Source: Prostheceraeus crozeri (Eukaryota; Platyhelminthes; Polycladida; Euryleptidae). From it: 64,000 nt of DNA. Under the pieces are notes generated by a model. It was given only the letters and a program-made list of their open reading frames with translations, was not told where the DNA came from and ran no database searches. Shown piece after piece: positions 36,612 through 46,122 of the stretch. Each line of letters begins with the position of its first letter. Positions within the stretch are counted from its first letter, which is position 1. The translations under genes and the position numbers were made by a program. Where the stretch lies: contig CAJQUW010007429.1 of assembly GCA_907163375.1 (NCBI GenBank), positions 1 to 64,000 of the forward strand, written 5' to 3'.

Positions 36612-37072
36612 TGAGTTGGTTGACTGCTGACGATATTAAGACTAAAGTGCAGCGTAATGCAGACGAAGCGACGTTGAAAGCTTTCGATAATGTCTATTCA
36701 CTCGATACCTTACCACCTGCAGTAAATCACTATCCCATCTTTATTGTGCTAAACACTCATTCGCAGAATTTAGGCGGTGAGCATTGGAAAGCGATCTTTA
36801 TTGGAGAAGACCGACGTGGTGAACTATTTGACTCTCTTGCTCAACCTTCAAATACACCAACACAGCAGTGGTTGAGAAAACATACGCGTCAATATCAGCG
36901 AAATGAACGCATACTACAACATCCACTTTCATCAACGTGTGGTGCTTTTGTACTGTACTTCATCTTAAAACGTTTACATGTATCTCGATTAGCATATATT
37001 ATTCAAAACTTTTCATGTAATCCATCCTCTAATGAAAAAATGATTTGTAAGTTCTATCATGATTTGAAATAA
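36611..37072 (+). CDS. Adenain-like cysteine protease (P3)
   Basis: 153 residues. Triad: His in 'LGGEHWKAIFIG', Asp in 'GELFDSLAQPS', Cys in 'LSSTCGAFVLYFILKRL', plus the oxyanion glutamine-like region. Length and layout are those of adenain-like proteases. The stop codon lies within an AATAAA signal. Confidence 0.85.
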   Translation: MSWLTADDIKTKVQRNADEATLKAFDNVYSLDTLPPAVNHYPIFIVLNTHSQNLGGEHWKAIFIGEDRRGELFDSLAQPSNTPTQQWLRKHTRQYQRNERILQHPLSSTCGAFVLYFILKRLHVSRLAYIIQNFSCNPSSNEKMICKFYHDLK

Positions 37073-37103
37073 AAACATCATGTTGGAAAAATTGTTTTTT
37101 ATT
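37068..37103. terminator. Overlapping polyadenylation signals of convergent genes
   Basis: AATAAA at 37068-37073 on plus contains the protease stop codon. On minus, AATAAA (complement at 37098-37103) contains the stop codon of the TBP-like gene. Only about 25 bp separate the two convergent units. Confidence 0.7.
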
Positions 37104-37645
37104 TTACAATCCGCTGGGTACGTACATACTCAATGAGATAGTCTAGGATCACATTTGCTTGTACATGAGATTTTAGTCCAGTAATGATCACTTTACTATT
37201 ATGAAAGATTGCCACATGTACAGGTAACCAACAACTAATGAGAGCTGCAGGAAAAAGTTCGGGTTCATAACACAAATTGTAACTGCTGGTACGAATCTTC
37301 AAAAATGATAGACTGTCACTCAATTGAGTAGAGATCACCATATTGTCCACAGTCAGATTCGACATCACACACCTCTCCCTCTCCCATATCCGACGTAGTA
37401 GTCTTTGTAGCTCTAAGCGCATTGACTGCGCCGATGAATGAGAAAGGGCGCCGAGAATCTGGACAGTCCCATTTGGGAAGAGTTGAAGATTCCGTGAATT
37501 GATCATTTTCATCCCCCAACATTTGAGGACGGCCCGGGTAATACTTGCTGTTTGGAAGCTGTTGGTGTAATGTTGTGAGATCGATTTTGGTGTAGAGTCT
37601 GAAGCGACGGAGAATGTTGACGATGGTGTAGCGATGGCGCTTCAT
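37099..37645 (-). pseudogene. TATA-binding-protein-like gene (P3)
   Basis: Two imperfect repeats of the TBP saddle fold can be read. The first begins after MKRHRY with 'TIVNILRRFRLYTKIDLTTL', comparable to 'NIVSTVNLGCKLDLKTIAL' of TBP, and has 'LFPNGTVQILGALSHSSAQ' against 'IFSSGKMVCTGAKSEEQS'. The second has 'YEPELFPAALISCWLPVHVA' against '[20 protein letters not shown]' and 'IFHNSKVIITGLKSHVQAN' against 'IFVSGKVVLTGAKVRAEI'. The shared YEPELFP block is diagnostic. Broken, about one break. Role by family: binding TATA-type promoters to start transcription, in the nucleus. The element's own end promoters have TATA boxes. Neighbours are two PC4-like paralogues on the same strand. Confidence 0.75.
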
Positions 37646-37967
37646 GATGAAAGAATGAGTAAATTGAGCGATGTACCTTCCTTTTATACTTTTCCCAACT
37701 ACCTTGATGAAATGTGAAGTTAGTATGAAGTTGGGAATGATAGAGTTGAATTCGCCGATTGTTGACGCGCAGCCAGATGCGATTTCCAATACGTGAATGT
37801 CTTTTCATATAGAAGTATTTCAAGTCCTTCATGATATGATGTAGAGATTGAAAATGACGATAAGATAAAGCAAACTCTCTTCTCACTTTTCCAGTTGAAT
37901 CTTTGAAATAGACGTTTCGATCATGATCCGTTTCAATACGTTGTAGGGAATCTAATTTCCAACTCAT
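37509..37967 (-). CDS. PC4-like protein, copy 1 (P3)
   Basis: Open frame of 152 residues, of which the first 110 are conserved with copy 2. Two beta-rich/helix units: 'RNVYFKDSTGKVRREFALSY' with helix 'RHFQSLHHIMKDLKYF', and 'GNRIWLRVNNRRIQLYHSQL' with helix 'WEKYKRKVHRSIYSFFHH'. Each unit looks like the four-strand-plus-helix C-terminal domain of the coactivator PC4/SUB1 ('..RE.TL...QF..L..I...'). The last part overlaps the start of the TBP-like gene in another frame. PC4 binds single-stranded DNA and stimulates RNA polymerase II initiation. Fold assignment is inference. Confidence 0.45.
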   Translation of the reverse strand: MSWKLDSLQRIETDHDRNVYFKDSTGKVRREFALSYRHFQSLHHIMKDLKYFYMKRHSRIGNRIWLRVNNRRIQLYHSQLHTNFTFHQGSWEKYKRKVHRSIYSFFHHEAPSLHHRQHSPSLQTLHQNRSHNITPTASKQQVLPGPSSNVGG

Positions 37968-37989
37968 GATGTGTGGTAGTCATGTCTGA

Positions 37990-38346
37990 TTAAGATTTGC
38001 ATAGTAGGGCGATGAACTCACGACGAATAAATGTCATGATGGAGCGATGTATATATCTTCTATACTTATCCCAATTGTATTTGCGAAATGAGAAACAGTT
38101 TGCGGAATGAGAATGGTATATTTGAATTTCATTTCTGTAATGTTGAAGCCAAACTTGATCACCCAAGGAGATGAATCTTAATGTTTCAAAATATTCCAAA
38201 TCCCTCATGATATCATTGAGGTTGACAAATTGTCGCCATGTTAATGTAATTCCTCTTGATGTATGACCATGAGAATTTTTGAAATGTACGTTTCCATCAC
38301 GATCAACTCTGATATATTGTAGAGAGTCCAAAATCCAAGTCTTCAT
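37990..38346 (-). CDS. PC4-like protein, copy 2 (P3)
   Basis: About 118 residues from MKTWILDSLQ. Aligns along its length with copy 1: 'LDSLQYIRVDRDGNVHFKNS', 'GITLTWRQFVNLNDIMRDLE', 'LGDQVWLQHYRNEIQIYHSH', 'WDKYRRYIHRSIMTFIRRE'. A tandem duplication 23 bp apart. Starts divergently to the penton-like gene at 38382; the 35-bp gap must serve both. Whether it is a true PC4 relative is unproven, but both paralogues beside a TBP-like gene suggest a transcription function. Confidence 0.45.
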   Translation of the reverse strand: MKTWILDSLQYIRVDRDGNVHFKNSHGHTSRGITLTWRQFVNLNDIMRDLEYFETLRFISLGDQVWLQHYRNEIQIYHSHSANCFSFRKYNWDKYRRYIHRSIMTFIRREFIALLCKS

Positions 38347-38381
38347 GATGTTATGCAAAGTCGCAGATCAGCAATATAAAA

Positions 38382-39779
38382 ATGTCGTTTTATCATATTT
38401 TGCTTAGCAATGCGGCTACAAGGAGATTTGCTAGTAATCGAGCCGCACTCTTTTCTACTCCCATTGATCATGCACAACAGCTAAATGGAAATTGGGAAGT
38501 GGGTGTCACTCAACTTGCTTATAGCAACTGTGTCTATACTTTTGATCATGAGGTGATGACTATTAATATGAGACGCACAGCTGCTTACCAATGTGAAAAG
38601 GGCTGCCGAGTATACATTCCACAGTGGCCAAAGAAAGATCTCTTATCATGTAAAAAGTTTATATATGATTTCTTGAATAAAGCGTGTAAACATATTGCCC
38701 AATTTACTCCGCAAAATGATGATTATACTTATGTACATCATGTAGTTGAGAAAGATTGGATTGTTGGTTTAAGTCCAAGTTTAAGAAATGATTTAGGTTA
38801 CCTCGCTAGCGCCTTAACAAGCTATGATAATTTTAACGTTAATTACCAAATAAGTGGTCATAAACAGTTAATATATCGAGAGGAAGCTTATTATGTAGAT
38901 CTTATTCCAAGAAATGAGAAGACGTTGGTGAAGAAGATTGTGATTAAGTCAAGAAAGACAAACATGACTCCTGAAACATTATTGAAGAAATTTAATTATC
39001 TCCTTCGAGTTGATGGTAAACAAGTGGCAACATTGACTTATATTAAATCATCTAATCATATTGCAATAAGCAAATTAAATGATGATGATCTAGTATTAGT
39101 TTGTTCAAAAGATTTTCATCAGTTCTTACGACATCGTTCTGCAGCTGTTCATAGAAAATCTGATATGCAACATTTACCATGTGAAAGGTCAAATCAATTT
39201 GATACAGAATGGTCCGTATCTTTATATAGAAAGTGTGTAGAGCCTTTAGGTGGTATCTTACATGAAACAAGAGTGTTGATGCCCCGCATTATTACTTCGG
39301 TTAAATTGGTTGTAGATTATTTAAATGAAGTGATTAATGACCAACATATTTTATTTTCTGAAAAAGAAGGTACTTTGTCTCTCACTATAAGTGGAAAAGG
39401 TATTGAACTAATTATGGATAAAACTCTAATGGACATTTTGGGTTTTGATCAAAATATCTTTAAAAGTGGTACTGTAACCAAAGCTAGCGCAGACATGTCG
39501 CTATCGCGTCGTATTAACTATTTTCAGATATATTCCAATATTGGTGAAGATGTACGTGTGGGAGATGTTGAAGCTCCATTGCTAGCAATGATACCATACC
39601 AGCCAAAAAGCTGCAGTATTTTATCTGAGCATACTTTCAAGAAAGTGCATTATACAAAGCTGAAATCAAACTACATCCCACAAATTGATATTGCAATTTA
39701 TGATGATGCTGGTGCGTTGATTCCTTTTCAAAAAGATGCTGTGACAAGTATCACACTCCATTTCCGAATGAAGAGTTAA
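38382..39779 (+). CDS. Penton-like minor capsid protein (P3)
   Basis: 465 residues. N-terminal module 'HAQQLNGNWEVGVTQLAYSN' shared with the next gene, a middle part, and a C-terminal penton-like module: 'LMDILGFDQNIFKSGTV', 'INYFQIYSNIGEDVRVGDVE', 'APLLAMIPYQP', 'FKKVHYTKLKSNYIPQIDIA'. The latter pattern (strand, 'plLr.vp', then 'hY..L....i..I.I.i.dd.G') marks the minor capsid of Polintons. Open throughout. Confidence 0.65.
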   Translation: MSFYHILLSNAATRRFASNRAALFSTPIDHAQQLNGNWEVGVTQLAYSNCVYTFDHEVMTINMRRTAAYQCEKGCRVYIPQWPKKDLLSCKKFIYDFLNKACKHIAQFTPQNDDYTYVHHVVEKDWIVGLSPSLRNDLGYLASALTSYDNFNVNYQISGHKQLIYREEAYYVDLIPRNEKTLVKKIVIKSRKTNMTPETLLKKFNYLLRVDGKQVATLTYIKSSNHIAISKLNDDDLVLVCSKDFHQFLRHRSAAVHRKSDMQHLPCERSNQFDTEWSVSLYRKCVEPLGGILHETRVLMPRIITSVKLVVDYLNEVINDQHILFSEKEGTLSLTISGKGIELIMDKTLMDILGFDQNIFKSGTVTKASADMSLSRRINYFQIYSNIGEDVRVGDVEAPLLAMIPYQPKSCSILSEHTFKKVHYTKLKSNYIPQIDIAIYDDAGALIPFQKDAVTSITLHFRMKS

Positions 39780-39818
39780 TGCAAACGTATGCTAATATAT
39801 TTTTCCAATGTGAATAAT

Positions 39819-40973
39819 ATGGAAAGTGAAAATAAGGACTCGTTTCTAATCTACTTGCCCAGTAATGCTTCTATGAATAAATTTCCCAAAAATAAACCAT
39901 CAGACTATCGAGTAGAATTAAATCGGCCACTGCATTTAGAAGGTGAATGGGAGGTTGGCGTTTCTAGTATTTGCTATGATAGCAATATTCAGAATGTGAA
40001 TTATTTGGAAGAAATGATATTGACTCCTCGCACCCATGATGGAATAACGATGAATAATGCATTCCAGTTCCCATACAATTTAACATCAGATGGAAAGTGG
40101 AACTATGAATGGATTCAGATAAATTCAGATTCTTATGAACCATTTGGGAATGAGAAAATTATTAAGGCATTCAACAGTGGTAATACTTCCATCATGAAGA
40201 ATAAAAATCAGAAAGCTTATGAGTTTACTATCTATCATTGGAGTGGGAGACAGTTCCTTCGCTTTCATTCTTTTACTAAAGGTCTTACGCTGAGGTTGGA
40301 TAATGAATTCTATCCACATCTTGGTTTTGGTCATGGACTACATCTAACATCAATTGCTACTGCAAATGTTAAAAAAGTTTATTCAAATCGAATCAATAAA
40401 TTTCATTATAGATTTAAAATATTTGATGAAGATGTTGTAGAATGCGAAGAACGCATCATTTTGAAAAAGCGTGGTGTTCAACCTTTATCACTTATTGAGT
40501 TAGTAAAACGATGGAATGAGACTGTGGGTAAGAAGTATGGAGAGAAAATTATGGCGGACAAAAATAAGTTGGTTATTCAGAAATATAATGACAAACTTAC
40601 AGTTTATTTCTCTCCAACCTTGCGTCATTTTGTAAGACATCCAACACCTATTATTGGAAGTGGTGTGGTGTATGCTTCTCATGAATATCACACTAAAGCT
40701 GATTCAGTTAATGATGAATGGTGGGTGGACATCTATGGCGATCGCATCAAGAAAATTTACCAGTCTTATGAAGAATCTAAAGTTGCTATCAATATAATGC
40801 CGCGTCTATATCATACAGTTGAAAGCTTCATTCATGTAGTAAATCCTTATATACAACAGAAGTTGAAGCATGTGATGAAAAGTAAATATGATGTAAAGAC
40901 ACACCACATTTCGTTTTCAATTGAAAATCAACGCGTTGTTCTGAAACTGGGTGATGACATTCAATGTCAATAG
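39819..40973 (+). CDS. Paralogue of the penton-like protein (P3)
   Basis: About 384 residues from MESENKDSF. N-terminal 'FPKNKPSDYRVELNRPLHLE' and 'GEWEVGVSSICYDSN' parallel the start of the gene before it, so the two are tandem relatives with different C-termini. No penton-like C-terminal block is evident in this frame; the small ORF that follows may supply part of such a region or be separate. Likely a virion protein. Confidence 0.5.
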   Translation: MESENKDSFLIYLPSNASMNKFPKNKPSDYRVELNRPLHLEGEWEVGVSSICYDSNIQNVNYLEEMILTPRTHDGITMNNAFQFPYNLTSDGKWNYEWIQINSDSYEPFGNEKIIKAFNSGNTSIMKNKNQKAYEFTIYHWSGRQFLRFHSFTKGLTLRLDNEFYPHLGFGHGLHLTSIATANVKKVYSNRINKFHYRFKIFDEDVVECEERIILKKRGVQPLSLIELVKRWNETVGKKYGEKIMADKNKLVIQKYNDKLTVYFSPTLRHFVRHPTPIIGSGVVYASHEYHTKADSVNDEWWVDIYGDRIKKIYQSYEESKVAINIMPRLYHTVESFIHVVNPYIQQKLKHVMKSKYDVKTHHISFSIENQRVVLKLGDDIQCQ

Positions 40974-41006
40974 AGTAAAAATTTGAAAAAACTCTTTGGT
41001 TTTTCA

Positions 41007-41339
41007 ATGCTACAAACTGTGTTTGCTGCTGCGCATACGATTGGTATAGAAACACCAATGACACTTGATAAACATGAACAGCACCTTTACATTCAAAGTG
41101 ATTTGATTCTACCTATTTCTGTTGGTGAGAAAAAAGAATACATTTTACGTGATTTCATTCATGATAAAGACGCTTCATATGGAATAGTCGAGAAGATGTT
41201 TGAATCTATTTTCTATCATCCCGTCGTCAAACAAACTATACCCTCTATTGCTATCAAAATTACCAATGGTTTACAAGAGTGCATCCATGTGAAAGATACT
41301 AAATCCCTCGTAACTTTAGTGTTTTGGAAAACAAAGTGA
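41007..41339 (+). CDS. Small ORF downstream of penton paralogue (P3)
   Basis: About 110 residues from 'MLQTVFAAAHTIGIETPMTL'; also contains 'DLILPISVGEKKEYILRDFI' and 'SIAIKITNGLQECIHVKDTK'. The end pattern (I.I.I.. .L...I.VKD..S...L.F) resembles the last strands of penton-like proteins. Start uncertain. Separate from, but close behind, the preceding frame. Confidence 0.4.
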   Translation: MLQTVFAAAHTIGIETPMTLDKHEQHLYIQSDLILPISVGEKKEYILRDFIHDKDASYGIVEKMFESIFYHPVVKQTIPSIAIKITNGLQECIHVKDTKSLVTLVFWKTK

Positions 41340-41344
41340 AGTCT

Positions 41345-41644
41345 TTATACAACATTTATTGAAATATGTGCATGAATGTGAAGCAATAGACTTTATACAA
41401 CATCCACTGAAAATATATACATGAGCACACTTCAATAAACATTGCTATATACAAAAAGTCTTTTTACTTCGTGAAGGGTGGAAATATACAGGGATAGGAA
41501 AAATGTCTTTCAGTGGAAAAGTCATCACATGGGGAATGTACAGATGTGGACACATATTCACAAGGAAAAAACAATCTCATGCGATACATAAAACAACAAT
41601 GTTTATCTACAGAAATCAACATCAAAATACTAAGTTAAGGATGA
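41345..41644 (+). other. Spacer with AATAAA and a diverged C2H2 finger
   Basis: A polyadenylation signal (AATAAA near 41432) follows the plus-strand capsid cluster. At about 41533-41640 the plus strand reads 'RCGHIFTRK' in a context resembling the first C2H2 finger of the P3 PolB ('DCGHIFTRKWDLTRHIKRG'), on the opposite strand and just past the PolB stop. No gene start is clear. Confidence 0.4.
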
Positions 41645-44600
41645 TTATGCTAAGACGTCTCCTGAATGTGGTAGTGTGGGTTTAATTCTTTTGGGTGGTG
41701 GTATGCCTGTATCAGGATGTCCATATGGAAGAGATATGTTGTGTTCTAACCAGCACCTCTTATCCTCCCATGCTGAAAGCGCCCGTTTCCTAAAAGTATG
41801 AGTTTTGATCTCATGCGACTTAGATTTTAAGATTGTCATATTGACAAACGTTATATTTTTATTTCTATAGGCTCCCTTGAAATTTTTATGTTTCATGTTA
41901 GAGACCAATGATCTTGATATGCCTTTAGCGCGCTTAATGCTATCATCACTATCCTTTAATTTCATAGAATACATTTTAGGGCGGAGGAGAATCATTTCAG
42001 CTATCTCCCTCCCTGCTGTCTCATCCTTAAAACAACCAAGTTTGGCCTTATTTTTGATGGAGTAGAGTGGATGATCAGTAGGATAATTTGATGTATCAAA
42101 ATATCTTTCTAAAGATTTTCCTACTTCATTAAAATTTAAATCTTTTTGAGTGGTAATACCTAAGAAGAAACTATCTGTGTCACCACCCAACAAACGAACC
42201 TCTTTTACGAGAGGACACGGTTTTAGTATTTTATAGAAGAGTTGATACATTTCAAGCTTAGAGTAATCTAGTACAGCTTGACCAATATAGATGGGTTTGC
42301 ACAACTCAACTTCAGATTTTATCATTTTAACACCTATAAGGTCCTCATCGATAATGTCTCTATCGATGAATAGAGGTGATGAGGTCAATTTGTGATACTT
42401 TTGATCATCATTAACTAGTTTGTAGTTTACGCGCTTTCTAACATCCTCCAACGTCTTACCAAATAGACTGTTGTTCTTATATTTATAAAAATCTTTTTCA
42501 AAATTATTTTGGGCTAGTGCACGTCTCTGGCTGTTGCTATCGATATATGGTTTGAGGAAGGCTTTCTGTCTAAATTTAATAATGCGGTGAACTCTTTTTA
42601 AAATCATACCCATTTCTAAATAAAATTTTAAGATGCTAAAGTGGACTAGATAGTTTTCTTTATCATACTGGGTGAGTAAAAGTTTGCGGCAAGGCTTATA
42701 GTCGGGTTGACCGCATGATTCTAAATCTTTATGAAATTGTTTCATAAAGTCGGAAAACATATCTTTACTCACTTCACCTGATTCGGGTGCGAGTGGAAAA
42801 TCTACGGTTTTATGTTTAATATTATTTGGATAGATTAGATCTATCTCAAAATAATATCCCCAAGCACCTTCATCTGGAATTGCTAGTATGTTAGAAGGGT
42901 TGGAGAGATGCTGAATTTCACTATCATCTAACCAGCTAAACTCAGAGTGAGGTAGCGGTTTGGATAATGAACTACCATGCAAATTATTTTGGTCATAATA
43001 CTTAAGATGGATATGATCATTACCTACTGTTTCAGATTTTAACCTATGTTTATTTACAAATGTGAGACCACCGCGAATTCCTCGCTCAAATAAATTATAC
43101 ATCTCTGGATCTTGTAAGAGATGAATGGTCTCACCAGTCATTTTAAAAGCAGACTTAAATGACATGGCTGGTAGACTGACAAAGTGGAAGGGATCTAACT
43201 TATCTTCTTCTAATGCCAGTCGTCGAAACTCCTGAAATACATCAGCCAGCAAAAATACATCTAACTTAAGATAGGCAATCATATATTCGCCAAATGTATG
43301 GCAGTCAAATTTTATCCATGCATCTTGTGCATGATCATAATCTTCGGTCTTACATTCTGCGCGGCTCAAATCATTTTTAAATTTATCTATGGGCGGAAGA
43401 GAAGTCTCGCCGAGTTTACTAATCGCATCAAAATATGCATATGGAAAGACTCCTTTCCGTGTGATGACTTCATGGGTTAGATTTGGATATTGTTTCTTAA
43501 GATTTTGTGTTAGTGGAAGAGACTTTAGATTTTGTACGAGAGAGGCCAGTGATGCAGTCATAAATTGGTAGGAATCTAAAAATTTTATATCAAAATAGAC
43601 CGTCTTATTTTCTTTAGTTTTATCGACAGGCAATTTTGCTGTCATGGCCATAAACTTCTCTCTCGTTTCTGCTATTACATCAAGCTTCCACTCTTTCATT
43701 TGACCTAAACCTCCTTGTATTATCATATGGCTGTCGTAGCCCTTGAAATTATGGAAAATAACGGGTAATGTACGCCGTTTCATCCTAAGTGAAAAATTGC
43801 ATTTTGAACATAGTGCGTTTCTAAATTTACCAGTGATGTGATCATGGTCGCGCACTTTCTTAATCTTATCATCATCAAATGTTTTCCTACATTTGGGGCA
43901 ACCGTTGCAACTATCAAATTTTGCTTGATCATCTGCTGTCATATGCAATGATCTGCGATAGAGTTCACCATCATACTTTTGCTGAAATTTTACAGCCTGT
44001 TCGAGGAATTGTAGGAATTGGTAAATACAATCCTCACCTTGCCAGACGTACATTTTATTTTGCCTACTCCTAAAGTGATCATGCCATACTTCATAGCAGG
44101 AAATGGCTGCTGGTCGATGGATGTTATCATCGATATAACATTCGATGTCAGCATAGATGACACGAAGAGGACTTAGTTCATCGCCATTCTCTCTATATGA
44201 AAACTCCTTATCTTTGGGCATGCGTTCCATTTGCAGTTTACCTCGCTTACACCACTCATAATGAGTTTCAAATTTAGTTTTCCTCCTAAAGTGGCGAATA
44301 CATCTGTCGCAGTAATATAACTCTCTACTAGAGTTTTCTAAGTGGTGGTATAAGCGAGAGATTTTGGGAATACCGCAGTAGTGCCATTCCTCACTATCAT
44401 CCTGTTTTACTAATAACAGGTTTACTGTACGTTCATAACAACTCGAACGCGAGTTGTAGCGCACACCCTTCAATCCTTTTTCCCAAACATGGAGAACTAT
44501 TTTAATGTTGTTCAATTTTTCAAATTTTTCTATATCTTTAATTTTCATATCGTCACTATTACAGTCATCGAAGTTTAATTCATTCTCCCACTGCCTATAG

Positions 44601-45460
44601 CTATATGTGCGATTTCGATTCGCATTGATGTCATTATAGTGGAGAATGGAGAGGACGGCATATTTAAACCATTGCGATTCGCAATCGACATTGATGACTG
44701 CTGTTTTGTTTTTTAAATTTTTTGGAAGTTTAAAGGAGCCTCGACCACTATGATTTCCTAATAAACTGATTTTAAATAAGGCGGACTCAATGCCGTCAAA
44801 AATGAGACCGCTATCGCGCTCGTTAAATTTATCAATATTTAATTTTAATCCTTGGATGTGAAAATTTATCCAAGACTCATAGTCTACAACCTCGGTTGCA
44901 GGAGAGGAGGGTATGTGAAACTCCAACCTCTCTATTATTTGTCCAGTATGGTGGTCGATTTTTACATATTTTATTTTAAGATAGATGAGCGCCTTCATCC
45001 TAAAATTGTCTAAATTGTTGAAGAGCGCTTCTATCAATGATGAATTTTGATGAAACCATTCCTCAAAGTTAGCAATGGTTTCTGAGGAGTCCATCTGGTA
45101 GTTCCTCACTAAATTATTTATGGACACTTCAGTGAGTCGGATAGAGGAGGTACCGTTGGTGTAGGTATCGTTCGTGTGTGTATGTTGAAGTCTATGCGAA
45201 GATAGTTCAAAACGTGTCTCGAAAGACTGAGCGCATAAGTCGCAAGGAAAGGAGACGACGTTAACAGAATCATCCCCACCTGCGGAGATTGATGCCGGCT
45301 TAGGTCGACAAACACCTCGCTTGATGTGTCGGGTGAGATCCCATTTCCTCGTGAAGATGTGTCCACAGTCAGCACATTCCCACTCATTGCCATGTCGTGA
45401 CAGTTCTGAGGTGGAACTCACATCACCTGAAAGAGAAATCATTCTATCATCTCTGTTCAA
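41645..45460 (-). CDS. polB: DNA polymerase B with N-terminal zinc fingers (P3)
   Basis: 1271 residues, open throughout. N-terminus: C2H2 fingers ('CADCGHIFTRKWDLTRHIKR', 'CDLCAQSFETRFELSSHRLQ'); a domain shared with 31159-31567; an accessory region with 'SQWFKYAVLSILHYNDI'; a further CxxC...HxxxC finger near residue 385. Exonuclease: 'IYADIECYID', 'FHNFKGYDSHMI', 'YLKLDVFLLADVF'. Polymerase: motif A 'FEIDLIYPNNIKH', B 'YKNNSLFGKTLEDV', C 'LGGDTDSFFLGI'. The start lies in a sequence that could also be a splice acceptor (TTTCTCTTTCAG near 45425), so the true first exon may differ. Replicates the element by protein priming, as in other Polintons. Confidence 0.87.
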   Translation of the reverse strand: MNRDDRMISLSGDVSSTSELSRHGNEWECADCGHIFTRKWDLTRHIKRGVCRPKPASISAGGDDSVNVVSFPCDLCAQSFETRFELSSHRLQHTHTNDTYTNGTSSIRLTEVSINNLVRNYQMDSSETIANFEEWFHQNSSLIEALFNNLDNFRMKALIYLKIKYVKIDHHTGQIIERLEFHIPSSPATEVVDYESWINFHIQGLKLNIDKFNERDSGLIFDGIESALFKISLLGNHSGRGSFKLPKNLKNKTAVINVDCESQWFKYAVLSILHYNDINANRNRTYSYRQWENELNFDDCNSDDMKIKDIEKFEKLNNIKIVLHVWEKGLKGVRYNSRSSCYERTVNLLLVKQDDSEEWHYCGIPKISRLYHHLENSSRELYYCDRCIRHFRRKTKFETHYEWCKRGKLQMERMPKDKEFSYRENGDELSPLRVIYADIECYIDDNIHRPAAISCYEVWHDHFRSRQNKMYVWQGEDCIYQFLQFLEQAVKFQQKYDGELYRRSLHMTADDQAKFDSCNGCPKCRKTFDDDKIKKVRDHDHITGKFRNALCSKCNFSLRMKRRTLPVIFHNFKGYDSHMIIQGGLGQMKEWKLDVIAETREKFMAMTAKLPVDKTKENKTVYFDIKFLDSYQFMTASLASLVQNLKSLPLTQNLKKQYPNLTHEVITRKGVFPYAYFDAISKLGETSLPPIDKFKNDLSRAECKTEDYDHAQDAWIKFDCHTFGEYMIAYLKLDVFLLADVFQEFRRLALEEDKLDPFHFVSLPAMSFKSAFKMTGETIHLLQDPEMYNLFERGIRGGLTFVNKHRLKSETVGNDHIHLKYYDQNNLHGSSLSKPLPHSEFSWLDDSEIQHLSNPSNILAIPDEGAWGYYFEIDLIYPNNIKHKTVDFPLAPESGEVSKDMFSDFMKQFHKDLESCGQPDYKPCRKLLLTQYDKENYLVHFSILKFYLEMGMILKRVHRIIKFRQKAFLKPYIDSNSQRRALAQNNFEKDFYKYKNNSLFGKTLEDVRKRVNYKLVNDDQKYHKLTSSPLFIDRDIIDEDLIGVKMIKSEVELCKPIYIGQAVLDYSKLEMYQLFYKILKPCPLVKEVRLLGGDTDSFFLGITTQKDLNFNEVGKSLERYFDTSNYPTDHPLYSIKNKAKLGCFKDETAGREIAEMILLRPKMYSMKLKDSDDSIKRAKGISRSLVSNMKHKNFKGAYRNKNITFVNMTILKSKSHEIKTHTFRKRALSAWEDKRCWLEHNISLPYGHPDTGIPPPKRIKPTLPHSGDVLA

Positions 45461-45469
45461 GTCTCAGTG

Positions 45470-45891
45470 TATTGTTACAACCTACCTTGACTCAATAACT
45501 CTAAACTTTCCTCGAGAAGGGAGGGCGTTGGTGATGAAGTTGATGCCTGAAATTGAGGAAGATGCTATTAGCCACACGTTTGAGGGAGATGAGAGAGGAA
45601 ATTTTCAACTTACCATTTCAACGAAATCAAGTTTAAGGTTGATACTTCAGTCAAATAATACGTCTCAAATTTGGAATTCACTAGAGAGCAGTTCACTTGT
45701 ACGCCTCAAATAATAACAGAATTCGCCAGACAACAGTTCACTTATGCGTCTCAAAGACAGAGTGAAATGACACGAATGTCACTTTGCATATGTACTTTCA
45801 TTTTCATCATTCATTGGCTGTTCATTCTGATTGGTTGCTTGTTGATACTTAAGAATTAGAAAACATTTCAAAGTTATTATTCACAGTCAAC
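45470..45891. other. Spacer upstream of PolB (P3)
   Basis: No convincing gene. Direct-repeat-like pieces 'CAGTTCACTTGTACGCCTCAA' type at about 45690 and 45733 suggest a small duplicated control region between the divergent PolB and the plus-strand pair. Confidence 0.35.
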
Positions 45892-46110
45892 ATGACAAGT
45901 CCTCCGACCACACCAAACACAAAATTCTCTTCTCCATGCTCAATACCAAAGGCGCTCGTTGCACCAAACGCTCCAACGAAGGGGAAGGTAGAGAAGGTGT
46001 ACCGACTGGACAATATCAGAAAGTTATCATTACCAGCGGACAACGAAGAGAGTGTATGTGAGAAGGAGTGTCCCGACTTAACAGGCGTGAGGTGGAAGTA
46101 TCTCCAGTAA
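45892..46110 (+). CDS. Small proline-rich protein (P3)
   Basis: 72 residues. Low-complexity start 'TSPPTTPNTKFSSP', then 'KVEKVYRLDNIRKLSLPA' and 'EKECPDLTGVRWKYLQ'. Followed after 12 bp by the next small gene in the same direction. No family recognised. Confidence 0.4.
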   Translation: MTSPPTTPNTKFSSPCSIPKALVAPNAPTKGKVEKVYRLDNIRKLSLPADNEESVCEKECPDLTGVRWKYLQ

Positions 46111-46122
46111 GATACTGACGAT

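Noticed and set aside
45321-45713. 130-residue plus-strand ORF over the PolB start
   Set aside because: Its first third is antisense to the PolB zinc fingers; the rest shows no domain or conserved partner.
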